This document shows, piece by piece, positions 1-11,500 of a stretch of DNA of 64,000 nucleotides (its first letter is position 1; every line of letters starts with the position of its first letter). A program made the translations under genes and the position numbers. Where the stretch lies: the NCBI RefSeq assembly GCF_963576545.1, contig NC_083654.1, positions 17,940,199 through 18,004,198 on the forward strand. Reading direction: 5' to 3'. This DNA is from Limanda limanda. Its lineage: Eukaryota; Chordata; Actinopteri; Pleuronectiformes; Pleuronectidae. The notes under the pieces are model-generated. The model was given only the letters and a program-made list of their open reading frames with translations, had not been told where the DNA came from and made no database searches.

Positions 1-556
1 TCTGATCATCAGAGTTTATGTCAGAGAAGAATGTTGACAGCGTTTGATTCCCGTCATAACCACAGAACACAAATAATTTATCCTCACAAACAACATATGC
101 AGGATAAAGGAGAGTGTGGTATGTTATTCAGGACTCACACATGACTTATGTCTTATCTTTGACTCATGCATGTTTTATAAGAAGTGATTCCAGCAGAGGT
201 AATGGCTGTTTCCTTATAGCAGCAGAACACTGACCATCACAGCACAGTTATTACTAAGTAGTCTGGAATGTGGGGCCTTCAATTGACCAGTGACTGGAAC
301 AGACCTTCACCCACTCATTTTTGAGTAATTTCCTTATCTGACCCACATATGGTTTCCACAGCAGTTCAATGAAACTGCCATAGTGTATAAACACCTCTGT
401 AATCATTTCATATCAAAACTGAAAACCGTTATGACTCAACAGATCAGTTGCGTGCAGAATGAATGGATATAAACTGTCACTGTTGAAGCCTGTGTTTCTA
501 AATCACACACACTAAGACAAGTTTGCTCTCTTGTTTTTTTCCTTTTACCTTTCAAG
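1..556 (+). other. intron of the rnf115-type gene; no gene seen
   Basis: This AT-rich stretch precedes the first recognisable rnf115 exon and ends in a pyrimidine tract and AG acceptor at 555-556. I see no ORF with family similarity, RNA gene or clear repeat here. It is inferred to be intron because the following exon starts mid-codon. Confidence 0.6.
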
Positions 557-2279
557 GATCATGCAGCAGTTCTTGGCCGACCTCTTCGCCAGCAACGGGA
601 ACCCCGGCGCCGCTCCAGCTGCATTGTAAATCGCATTTTTGGGAATTTCGATTCACATCATTTACTTTTGATTTCGTGTAATTTGATGTGACACCCCCGA
701 CCCCCTTTCGCTCTGTCCCGCTTTCTCTCAGATCCAGCATGCTGCAGTTGCACTCGAACCCTGGAGACTATGCGTGGGGTCAGGGAGGTCTGGACGCTGT
801 CATCACGGAGGTCAGTGATGTCCGAGTGCTGAGGTTGAAAAACTGCAGCTACATTATTGATCGTAATATGTTGTGTCTTGACCCCAAGAAGTCAAGATAT
901 GAAGTGTTTAAATGCGTTTATCCTCTTTTGGACGATGTTTTTGTCTGTCTTTGTCCACCCGTCCCTTAACCATTTCATCCACTTTATCCATTTCTTCTGG
1001 CGCTCTCCCAGTTGTTAGGACAGCTGGAGAGCACCGGTCCACCTCCTGCGGAGAAGGAGATGATCTCGTCCCTGCCGACAGTTGGCGTCTCCCAGGAGCA
1101 GATAGGTGGGAATCCCAACAACAGAATAGAACAATACAGTTCATATGAGGAGAGAATCTGAGATGAGGCTGCTTTACATTATGATCAGACTGCTTCCTCT
1201 ATCTCTCCCCTCCGCCGCCTATCTCTACTTCTCCAATTATTAATTTCCTCCTTTTATCTTTCCACTCTCCCTTCTTATCTAACCCTCCCTCTTATAGTTC
1301 TCCTTCTTTTCACCCCATCTTCCCTTTCTTCCTCATATCTCTCCTTCGCCTCCACTAATCGTCCCTTTCCTTCTCCTATCTTTCATTCCCTACCTCTATT
1401 TTTCCATCCCTCCTCCTTCCCCTCCTATCTTTCCTTCTCTACTTTCCTTACTTTCGCCAGTCTCTCCTTCTCCCCTCCCATCTTCCCTTCCTTTCTCAGA
1501 CCTTCTCTGTCTGTCCTCTTATCGCTCCTTTCCTTCTCCAACCTTTCATTTCCTCATTCTATCTTTCTCCATCCCCATACCTCTCCCTACTTCTTCCCCT
1601 TTCCTTCACCTATCCCTCCTTTTTTCCTCCTGGCTTCCATTTTTCCCATCTCTCCTTTTCTCCTCTTATCTTTCCTTTCCTCCTATCAATCCACCCTCCA
1701 TCTTATCTAACCGTTGTCTTCTATCTTTCCTCTTCTTCATCTATCTCTTCCTCCCTCCATCTTTCATATCCCACCCTAATCATAAGAAAGTATCACTCAC
1801 AGACTTGCTTTGTGCATCTGTGGTGCCGTGGAGTTGACTTTCTGTTCATCTTTTTCTCATGTTTCCTCTCAGACTGCAGACTGGAGTGTCCAGTTTGCAG
1901 GGAGGAGTATTCACTAGGGGAATCTGTCAGGAAGCTTCCCTGCCTCCATTACTTCCATGGTCATTGTATAGTGCCTTGGCTGGAGCTGGTAAGGACAAGG
2001 AGTGCTTGTGGTTAGTTGGTTGAGGGGCTTGAAGCTCTGTAAAGAGTATTTGCCCACATCCGGACTTCATGGATGTGAATTTCAATCCAAAAATGATCTG
2101 TTCTGACGTTCTTCCTGCAGATGTGTGACCATGTTCTTTCCCCTCCCCTCTCCAAGCATGACACCTGCCCGGTGTGCCGCAAAAGCCTGGATGGCGTCGA
2201 CAACAGCCTCCCGCCCACGTCAGAACCCCCGGACGACCGCTCCGTCAGGACAGAGCAACCAGAGCGGCAGGCCATCTGA
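557..2279 (+). CDS. rnf115: RNF115-type RING-H2 E3 ubiquitin ligase, 3' half (partial)
   Basis: E3 ubiquitin ligases of the RNF115/RNF126 family are cytosolic and act with E2 enzymes in membrane-protein and receptor trafficking. Five exons join in frame: 557-625, 732-810, 1012-1105, 1873-1988 and 2157-2279 (TGA). They give the last 159 residues of a protein usually near 300 aa; the N-terminal zinc ribbon lies upstream of the window. The segment [16 protein letters not shown] fits RNF115 better than RNF126. The RING-H2 ligands are visible: CPVC, then C-L-H-Y-F-H-G-H-C, then CPVC after WLEL. The tail after the RING is short, about 27 residues. Exon 5 has two in-frame acceptors (2157 and 2121). 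The paralogue call rests on recalled family sequence. Confidence 0.87.
1190..1790. repeat. degenerate polypyrimidine tract in an rnf115 intron
   Basis: About 600 bases of the plus strand are almost entirely C and T. Short variants on the theme CTCCTATCTTTCCTTC recur with irregular spacing. It fills most of the intron between the exon ending at 1105 and the exon starting at 1873. It looks like a decayed CT-rich satellite rather than a coding or RNA element. Confidence 0.75.
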
Positions 2280-2765
2280 ATCTCTGCCTCCTCTGCTGTT
2301 TTCAAAGAGACACGCTGCTCACCACGAAACCTCTCCCTCCGACACCAACTCCAAAAATTATTTTAAAAAGTTGCCGCCTCAGCTCTCACTTGATTCATAC
2401 CTTCCCCTCTAAGGATTTTTATATTTTCCACACCAACATCTTTTAGGACACACTGCACACAGAAAGGACGCGGCAGCTTGCAGAGAAGACTTGGAGGTGG
2501 TGTGTCCTTCTCGCTACACTGGCCTCCTAAGTGTTTTTCTGAATGACTGACTTTGATTTCACGAACTAATCACCACTGAGCTGCCGGTGGTTGTTAAAAT
2601 GATGGGGGGACTCACAGAGTTATGAAGCAACGTTTTTGCATTTAAAGGCTCTCGGTAACACAGTTTGGTAATTCAGCATTTTATCGACCTTTTTTCAACT
2701 CAGTCTGATTCAGAATTGATCTCATCTAAACATGAAGCTGTTATTAAAGCCTAAACCATGTGACC
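2280..2765 (+). other. rnf115: rnf115 3' UTR with polyadenylation signal
   Basis: This is non-coding sequence after the TGA. An ATTAAA hexamer at 2743-2748 is the likely poly(A) signal, followed by a T/G-rich stretch at about 2765-2810 typical of a cleavage-site downstream element. Confidence 0.6.
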
Positions 2766-4030
2766 CTCAACCTCTGCTCTGTCTGTCTGTTTGTTGATTG
2801 TGTGTTGAGGTCATTCATTGACCCTCAGGTTGTGGAATGTTGATGCAGTATATGATATGATATGATAAGATAAGACAAGATAAGACAATACAAGATAAGA
2901 TATATGATAAGCTTTGCACCATCTCCTTATATAATTTTCCTTTCAAGACACAATTTAGACTATTGAAGTTTAGTAGGCCTGTTACATAATTGTTAAAAGT
3001 AAATGTTCCTTGTTTCATTGAATGATTTACAGTGTAGGAGGAAGTACGCCTCTGTCTCAACCTGTCGAGCAGCGACCACATGTTCTGTTTACTTTTGACA
3101 ACCATAAATCCTGTCTTCCTTGTTTATAATAGCTGCAGACTAGAGCAGCAGACAATAGAAACCAAATGGAAACATGTCAGTTGAGGGAATAGATGACAGA
3201 AAATCAATCATCACCTATTTAGATAATCAAGTTGAACTTATACTGGTTTTTTTTTAATCAAACATGAGGATTTACTGTTTTATAATATTGTAAATTGAAT
3301 TATTTTGGGGTTTTGGACTGTTGGTCAAACTGAATGATAAAAAATGAATAGATTAATCATCAATGAAAACAAACAACGCCCCAAAAATGAATTATATAAA
3401 ATACGATGCTGAGAAAATAAAAGACAAGTTCTCGTTTTCAAAGTTTGTTCTTAAAACGACAATCAGATCTCCTTAGAAACATTGAAAATCTCCTGCCAAT
3501 CAAAACCCAAAGTCACATTCCTGCACAAAAAAATGTATTTACGCACTGTTTATACAAGCTTTAATAAGTTATATATATATTTAGTGCAAGATTCCCTCTT
3601 TGGACGGCTGATGAGCAATAAAGAGCAAAGAAATTAGTAGATTTTGAGTAAAACTAAAACATTTGGACAAACTTTGAATAATGTTCGTGCACAAAACAAG
3701 GATATAACATTATATGTAAGTTATGTCCATCACTTCCAAGTGCATTATTCAGGGGTCTCTCTCCTGGTCCCATTTGTTTGTTTGCTTTAACACAGACTAC
3801 GTTAATGCTCTGATTGACTGGTTAATGGTCTCATCCCAGCACAGGAGCCACATCCTGATGGGAGCGGGATGTTTTATTCATGGGGCTCCTGTGTTGACAC
3901 CGCGGGGTTTTGACAGTGGACACCTCCTCCTTCTGCACCTCCTCCTCTTGCACCTCCTCCTCCTCCTCCTCCACCTGCAGCCACCATCCAGAAAACACAC
4001 AAATAATGAAAGTCAAACCTAGGTTTCTTT
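2766..4030. other. intergenic spacer between rnf115 and ash1l
   Basis: This is AT-rich DNA. It holds a GATAA-type simple repeat at about 2850-2912 and a TCC-rich tract at 3926-3985. No gene, RNA or transposon with recognisable ends was seen. Confidence 0.55.
2850..2912. repeat. GATAA/GATAT simple repeat
   Basis: Imperfect tandem pentamers (GATAT, GATAA, GACAA) run through this stretch. The reverse-complement unit TTATC forms a second array at 47088-47157. Confidence 0.8.
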
Positions 4031-4046
4031 AAATGAGCAGAGGAGC

Positions 4047-4087
<41 letters not shown>
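3926..4087. repeat. TCC-rich tract and (AC)n microsatellite
   Basis: A TCC/ACC-rich pyrimidine tract (3926-3985) is followed by a perfect AC dinucleotide run (about 4049-4087). Both lie just upstream of the GC-rich ash1l promoter region. Confidence 0.9.
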
Positions 4088-4088
<1 letters not shown>

Positions 4089-4099
4089 CCGACATTTGC

Positions 4100-5300
4100 T
4101 CTTCTCTCCTCTCCTCCGCCCTCCCTCCTCGGTCCTCCTCCCTCCCTCCCTCCCTCCCTGGGAGCAGAATGCCCGTGTTGCACTGACACTGTACGATCCG
4201 GGCTGAGCAGACATGGAGGCCCGCGGAACGAGGGAGGCCCGAGCCCACACGTCCCGGCCCAGCTAACCCTAACCCGGGAGCGGATTATTCGCAGCACCGG
4301 CGTGGGGGGGGAGACACCACGACCACCAGTCGCTGTAAGGGACCCGGAGGATTTTCTTGCTTTTCAACCAGAAGGACTAACCAGGGGAGGGGGGGAGATC
4401 CATTTCGGGTCTCTGTTGATTCAACGCAGCCGCCATTTTGTTGACAGTTAGTGTTTTTTTTTTTTTTTTTTAATAACCTACACTGCTGCATCTGTCACTT
4501 TACACCGCTGGAATATATCCCTCCGCCTTTTATTCTTTTTTTAAAACCCCTACGTGTGTGTGTCCCTCGGTGGAATTGTGCGTTTGTGTTGTTTTTTCAA
4601 ACCCGACATTTGGAGATATAATTTTTTTCCTGGGGGGGGTGGTTAGCTAGCTAGCTGACTTTAAGCTATCGTTAGCCTGTCGTAGCGGAGTTGTGTTATA
4701 ACCCGAGTTGTCCTGTGTGACGTGTGGTGGTCGTGGACATCACTGGTCCGGGGGTCTAGGAACCAGTAAGGACCAGTGGGACTCGAACCCGAACCCACCG
4801 CTGGAGCTCTGCACACGGAGGAATTAGCTCCACTCGCCCTCCTGGTACATGCTAGCTAGCCGCTGCCAGGGATGCACTAACATAGCACCAGCCCTGTGTG
4901 TTATTGCACGGATGGAGGCTGCTAGCTTGTCACCAGATAAACACAAACCCCTGTTAGTGCACTGGGGGTCTCATTAAGAAGACCCCTTGCATGCTTATGT
5001 CAACGCAGCCGGGGCTTGTTGTGTTGTTAGCTTAAAATGCTACGAAACTGCATTCGTGTGTGTGTGGGGTTCAGCTGCCTGACACTCCGGGGTAACTTTG
5101 TGTTTTGGAGGAGGCAAGGTTAAATCTGGTTTCCCCCGATTTGTGTGCATTGATTTCTGGTTGAGATTTGTGGCCCCGGGTCGTTATAACCCATCCGGCA
5201 GGTCTGGAATCTGCACAAACATTTGTTATGCAATTGCAGCTCGGATACACAGGAGGAGGTGGTGGTGGAGGTGGTTTTGGTGGTGGTGTGGGAATGTGCT
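4100..5300 (+). promoter_or_regulatory. ash1l: GC-rich promoter region of ash1l with a YY1 site
   Basis: Base composition changes sharply to GC-rich, with frequent CG dinucleotides, GGGAGG blocks and no TATA box. GCCGCCATTTTG at 4429-4440 is a consensus YY1 site, typical of positions close to the start sites of housekeeping vertebrate genes. A poly-T run lies at about 4453-4471. The first, non-coding ash1l exon is expected here, but I could not place its ends. An island-type promoter is inferred from composition. Confidence 0.55.
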
Positions 5301-5410
5301 TCTTCCAGGCAGCTGAAGTGTGGTTAGATTAGATTTTTAGATTTGTATTCATCAGCTGTAATCAAAACACATTTTTGACATTTTGCATGTTTCTTTTTTG
5401 GCCCATGCAG

Positions 5411-5507
5411 CACTTGGAAGATAAACTATGTGGCCACCACGTTGATACACACGAAGGGAGGACACAGAGCTAAATAATGTGAACACCGTTTCTGGACAAT
5501 TACACAG
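5411..5507 (+). other. ash1l: putative non-coding second exon of ash1l
   Basis: A CATGCAG acceptor precedes 5411 and a perfect donor GTGAGT follows 5507. The 97-base segment has no long ORF. Its place between the GC-rich promoter and the start-codon exon suggests a 5' UTR exon. Transcript evidence is lacking. Confidence 0.4.
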
Positions 5508-8315
5508 GTGAGTGTATTTCATATTAATACAATGTGTGTTTCTTTAGCTTCATGTATTGAGTCCTGATCCAACAGTGTAGATCCACTGAGTCAGATCGAC
5601 CTCTGCTTCTGTTGTTTTGCAGAGTTTTTATTAATCTGATATTGACACCTGAGCAGATGTGTGCATGTAGTGTCAACCTAATGTCTGTCAAGCTCATCTC
5701 TAAAGTCTGGGTCTATTTCCAGTGATCAGGAGACTGACTAAACACTGGAGGATTTGCTGAGGCACTTGCGGTTAAAGCAGAGAATATGACTGATCCGTTC
5801 TCATTATCATGACTTATGACAGTGTTGACTGTACAGGAAACCCCCCTGAATAACGGTATTCGGTGGCAACCACGTTTTTTATTTTTTGCACGACACGTGG
5901 GGAAGCGTGTCTGAATTAACATGTTTCTCTCTGCACTTTAATGTCTTGTAATAACACAGCCTGCAGCAGAGAAAGCCCGGGGTCTGCATGGTGCTGGTGC
6001 TGACTGACACCTGTCATTACCCACCCCAGATTTATTGAAGCCTCCACCGCGGTTCCTTTATCTCCCACATCTCACCCGCCTCCTCCATTCAAGTGTTTGA
6101 ACGCTGCTGCTGTGAGATGAGACAAACCAATCGTAGTAGTAAAGGAATTTGCCCCCCCTTCTCCCTCTCCATCTCCCTAGCCACACAGCTCTGTGTTTAG
6201 TACCATTGGTGTAAAAGCCCTGCAAAAGACACCGAGCTCCGAGGGCAGACGCCAGCCCTCATGTGAATGATGTGGAGAGGGGGGTGTGGGTGGGTGGGTG
6301 GGTTGGATACTATTGCTATGGCCAAAGGGAAATCAGCAGTTATGAACAACGTGTGCAAAAGTGAGGAGGGAGGGAGCAAGGGGGAGGATAGAAATGGGAG
6401 GGGGCGCGGGAAGTTGTTTACTACGTTCCTGCCTGAGCTGCCGTTTCTTTCTGGATTCTTGATTCTTGACCAGATATCGATCGTTGATTCTTTGTTCGTC
6501 ACGTTCATATTTATCATAATCGGACGGTTGTTCTTGTTTCATATACGATTAGGGTCAACTGTAACTCTCTGGCAGTGGCTCTGAAAGTAAAAGGAAGCAA
6601 AAGACAGGCATGAGTAGTGTTGTTATTCTGTTGTGTTGCGGGTTGACTCAAAAAGCCCAGATGACTATAATGTAGTCCTACTGCTTTGTGAATAGAAAAG
6701 TACCTCGATGCCGAATGTGAGAATGATGCGTTTTGGTCCTACGGCTTATTAATCAAGAGTATCAGATCCTTTACAGGAGAGCGAGTGCCAGTAAACCACC
6801 CGACTTGGCCTTTCAGAGGTGAGAGGAATGTTTGGACTCTCCTGAAGGCTTTTCTCCTCGAGCCTCTTACTGAGTTTGGTACTACACTGGCTTATTTTTG
6901 GCCCGGTTGCTATCGGGCAGCGGAAGCAGTCAGCATCACTCCAAGCGTTAACTATAAAAGAACGGGGAGAACATTTGTCACTCTGCGTAAAAAAGAAAAA
7001 CAGGACATGGGGAATGGAGTTTGGTGGTGGGTGAAATGTGTTTCTGGTTAAAGTAGGAACACAGCGACTTTAGTTTGTGTGCTGTTAGTACTGCTTTCCC
7101 AAGTTAGCGGACTGGAGGTGGAAAAGCTTTAGGAAAGCGGTGAAAGAATACAGAGATTGATGGAGTGTTAAAGAAAGGAGGGAGGTGTGATCTGAGTGCG
7201 GTATGTGTAGTGAGGGGGAGTCCGCCGTTTTGAGGCGAAATGGAGTGAGTAATTGAAGCAAACACAGAAAGAGGGCGTGGGGGAAGTACAGGCCGGACTC
7301 TCGAAATTGGGCTGCGTGTACTTTGTGGTTCAACAAAAAATAATCTTCACTACTGCTTTCCACAGTCATAACCCAAAGCAAACACGGTGTAAGATGCTGT
7401 GTTGGGTATATGCTGTTTTTTTATTTATCTTTCTTTGCCTTAATGATGACGACTTGTATGACTTTCCTGAGGCTCCATTAAGAGGCTCCTTTAGTGCTCT
7501 CTACTAATGTAGGGCGCAGAGAAACCGCCGGCACGTTGACGCTCTATCACTCACTCTCATTTGCTGCTGGCGAAGGCTGGGAAAGGCGGCCGGATCCTCT
7601 GTCTGGTCCCAGAGGGCCCAATGTGCTGAGGTCACAGTTCTGAATTGCCTCCAAATGACTTCGCACAGAGAAAGCACCTGCTTGGGGGCGAATCCGCATT
7701 AAATCACTCAGTGGCCATGGGGAGCTGTAGACAACTTCATTGAATTGGGCCGCGCTCTAAGGAACACAATTAAGAAACGTGCTGTACTCTGCAAACAGAG
7801 TATGAGCAGAATTCCACAATAACAATCATGTTTTCACTGCAACTAAGGAAGGAACTTAAAGGATTGCTTATTTGACATCTTATCTCGCGACATCGTAGAA
7901 GGATGTGACAACACTTTGGGATTAACTATTGACTCTGGATGTGTTGGGTTTTGTAGTTCTCACGTCGACTACCTAAAGTCCTTGAGCCGAAGGTTACCTT
8001 TCGAAGGTAGACGATCCTTGGCTGTGTAAATAGGTCACAGATTGTTATAGGCTGTGAGGACGAACAAACCATAAAAAGTCACCCAGACAGGATGAAGGAC
8101 AGCCTCTAACCAAATAGATGATAAAAAAATTGTTGCCCTCCATCTGCTTTGCACCATCATTCATTGAAAGACATTTTATACTTCTCGGTTGTAGGGCACG
8201 GTTTAAAACTGTCAGTGTTTGGTTGATGTTCTGTGTTGCAGTGACTGATGGAATTTTCTTTTTTGTCCCCTCCATCCTTTCCCTCCCCCTTCTCTACCTA
8301 ATTTTCTTCCAACAG
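5508..8315 (+). other. ash1l: first large intron of ash1l
   Basis: About 2.8 kb with no recognisable exon. It has moderate GC and a short GT/GGG-rich patch at about 6270-6300. No transposon with clear ends or RNA gene was seen. It ends with a pyrimidine tract and the AACAG acceptor at 8311-8315. Confidence 0.5.
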
Positions 8316-8522
8316 TTGAAGGACGGAGAAAGAGGGCTGGACAGCCGAGGAAGGGAGAGAAGCCGCCTCAAATCAAGGAGAGCTTCACCCTCACCGTTAC
8401 CCCCCCCTCCCCCCTTTCCCCCTTCACCCCCATCCCATCCCACCCCATCCCCTGAGAAAAACTCTTACCTGGTTACCACACCATCCCCTCCCTAGTCCAC
8501 TTGTACACCCCCTAAAGTTCTG
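8316..8522 (+). other. ash1l: 5' UTR part of the ash1l start-codon exon
   Basis: This lies between the acceptor at 8314-8315 and the ATG at 8523. It is C-rich (CCCCCTCCCCCC near 8400) and open in one frame, but carries no conserved protein sequence, so I treat it as leader. Confidence 0.55.
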
Positions 8523-11500
8523 ATGGATCAGAAGATGCAGGGGGGAACTGCAACTCCTCCCCCTCTTAACTCAGGTGCTCCCACGGGGGAGCGAGAGAAG
8601 GATGGAGGAAGTGGAAAGAAAGAAGAAGAGGAGGAAAAGAAGAGGGACAGAGAGAAGGAGGGCGCTGCCACTGGCTCGGCTGGTCCTGGAGGGGAAGGTG
8701 CTGGTGGTCCGGGAGGCGGCGACCAGTCACATTTCTCCATCAAAGAGAGCAGCCTGTCCGAGGGCAATGTCAAACTTAAGATTGGCCTTCAAGCAAAGCG
8801 CATGAAGAAGCCACCGAAAATCCTGGAGAACTATGTGTGCCGTCCAGCCTTCAGGGCCACGGTGAGGCACACAGGGCGTGGAGGAGGCGGAGCCCGGGGA
8901 AACCGGGCAGCGGCTACAGGTGATGGGCCAGGCACTCAAAACCAGTGTCCTTCAAATGGCAGGGAAAAGGAGAAGGAGAAAAATCCCAGTGTCAACAGAC
9001 CATCCCCATCGTCTTTATCAACCCCCTCTTCTAAAGCTCCTACTCCACCTCCTCCTGCTCCTCCTCCTGCTGTCACCACCACCCTGTCACCCTCCCAAGT
9101 AAATGGGAGTGCTCCAGCAAAAAGGGTAAGGATGGAGAACATAATCAATTTATGTACTTTGACTCAATGTTGGATTCATTCTTTGCCAAAAGCAAGCATT
9201 GCAGATTGACAGCCTGCATGTTCACCAAAGCGTTATATTTGTTTTGTGTGTATACACTTGTGTTTATTTACCTCAGTTTCTTTAGCTGTTATCAGTCACT
9301 CACTGGGAAGGCAGTGGCCCGCAACACGGTGACTGAAGTAATCACCATGTTATTGCACAGATAAAGAGCCCAACATAAATTGTTCTTTAGTATTCTTTGT
9401 GCTCTCTGTTTGCCTGTCTCTATTCATCAAGTACCGCCTCCTCCGGTCTCCCTCTGTCTCTGCCTGGCCATGTCCTCTCCACCCCCTCCCCTGCTTGACC
9501 CTTCTCTCTAGCTCTCCCCCCTCTGTCCCCAGTCTGACCCTGATTAAATGTTATTGAGTTGAGGGTTATAACCCCCCCCCCTGGATGTGACCAGAAAACA
9601 GCTTTGGACAGAAAAATCTCAACAATGAATTGAAATTTTTAGAAAGGGGTAAAAAAACTATTGTTTATTGATAGTTTCTACTTGCAGCTGAGAGTGTCTC
9701 TGGCCGGATGTGTTAGCACCACCCTCTCTAATGTGTCATTAGGTATTAGCTTTGACAGCTTATGACTTGAGTGTGTTTAGAGTCTTTTTAGATACATCTG
9801 TCTAATTTAGAATTTCAGCACTGTATTTCTAAATACAAAAGTTATTCATCAGTTGACACGTATTAGTTTTAATTATTCACTTGCTCTCTTGTTGTCTTTT
9901 TTTCCAGGGTTCACCAAAGATAGATAGCAAGGCGGACACAAAGCCAGACTCAAAAGCAGCAGCCACCACATCTGAGAGACCCGTCAACCTCCACCGGCCT
10001 CCTCCAGACAGTAAAACGCATTCCTCTTCGAAGAAAGCACCGAATCCACAACTCAACCCCAGGACATCCTCACCTTCTCCACCACTACCTGCATCAAAGG
10101 AACCCAGTTTTGAAGGTGCAAAACCGGCCCAATACGCCTACAGTACTGAAAGTCAGAGAGACAAGGACAAGAATCTCCAAAACTGGGGAGCACCCACAGT
10201 CACTGAGAAATTAGCTCAACTCATAGCGACATGTCCACCAACAAAGACCCCAAAGCCAGCCAAACCCACAAAGACTGACTCCACTCCTCTCCCAAACTCA
10301 GGCTTCATGGCCCCCACAGCCAAACAGCGAGACAGGGCTATGGCCAATAGGAACACATACTCAAGAATGGTGCACCTTTCTCCACCACCTCCCGTATCAC
10401 GACCACCAGGTCGGCCCTATGGTTCTAGGAACAAAGACAGTGTTATGGAAAATTCACCGCTGAGAAAGGAGGACATGGATGGGGCTGGGAAAGCAAGTAG
10501 CAGCAGCGGTAACCACATCAGCAACAGCATGAGCAGCAGCAACAGCAGTAGTCGCAGCAGCAGCCCAGCACTCACGTATGGCAATAACCGCCAGTCAGCC
10601 ATTTCAAAAGACAGTATCAATGACAACAGTAGCATTTCGAAGGGCCAGTCGCGTGCTGCTCACTGCCAACCCCACGCAGCATCCTTGCCATCCTGTCCTA
10701 TTTCATCCTCTTCCACCACCTCAGCCGAGCAGAGGACAGCGAGTGCAGTGAGTCACCTGGGATCCCCGGTTCCCTCGCAAGGACACCATGCACGTGAGAG
10801 TCCTGCACTAGCAGAGGAAAGCAGTGCAAGTGAACTGGAGCAGGACAGGGACAGCCCCAGAGACTTAACCAAGTGCTCTCCCTCAACAGGAACAGGAAAG
10901 CCAGAAGGGAAGGACAAGGGGGGTAATAATCAGTCACTGCGGGTTGAGAGGGGGAAGAGCTCTAGTCCAAGTAAGCGCAGTCCGAACCGGGATGGTAGTC
11001 GACCCGGCCGGACAAGTGGTCTCCCTGAGCCTGTGAGACAAAGGGCGTCTTCTCCATTAGATCAAGATGGTGATGATGGTCCACCGACGCCGCTTAGAGA
11101 CGACTCTCCCGATTCCTCCATAGACTCTCCTGCAGAGCAGGACAGCAAACCCCTTAAAAAACGCAGGGGAAGGAAACCCCGCTGGTCCCGTCTTATGAAC
11201 AAGACGCACAGTCAAAGAACAGGCCACGACAGTCCCTTCGACCAGAGCAAAACCACCATGCCTTTATGTTCAAGCTTGGAATCTGTGTTGCCACCTGTTA
11301 AAAGACCAGTGGGCCGGCCCCCCAACCCAAATAAGGTCAAACCAAATCCTGTGCCACAAAGTCAAGTGTCACTGCTTTTCCCATGCCAGCCTAGGAAAAG
11401 GGGAAGGCCAAAGTCCAAAATGCCAAGGCTTGATGCCCTGGCCCATGGGCACCCACCTAACAAGCTAGCCCCCTCCAAGGTCTTTTCATCTTTGCTACAG

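Noticed and set aside
3874..4297. Overlapping minus-strand ORFs with long CV repeats
   Set aside because: They are translations of the AC microsatellite and GGGAGG-rich promoter DNA, with no conserved protein sequence.
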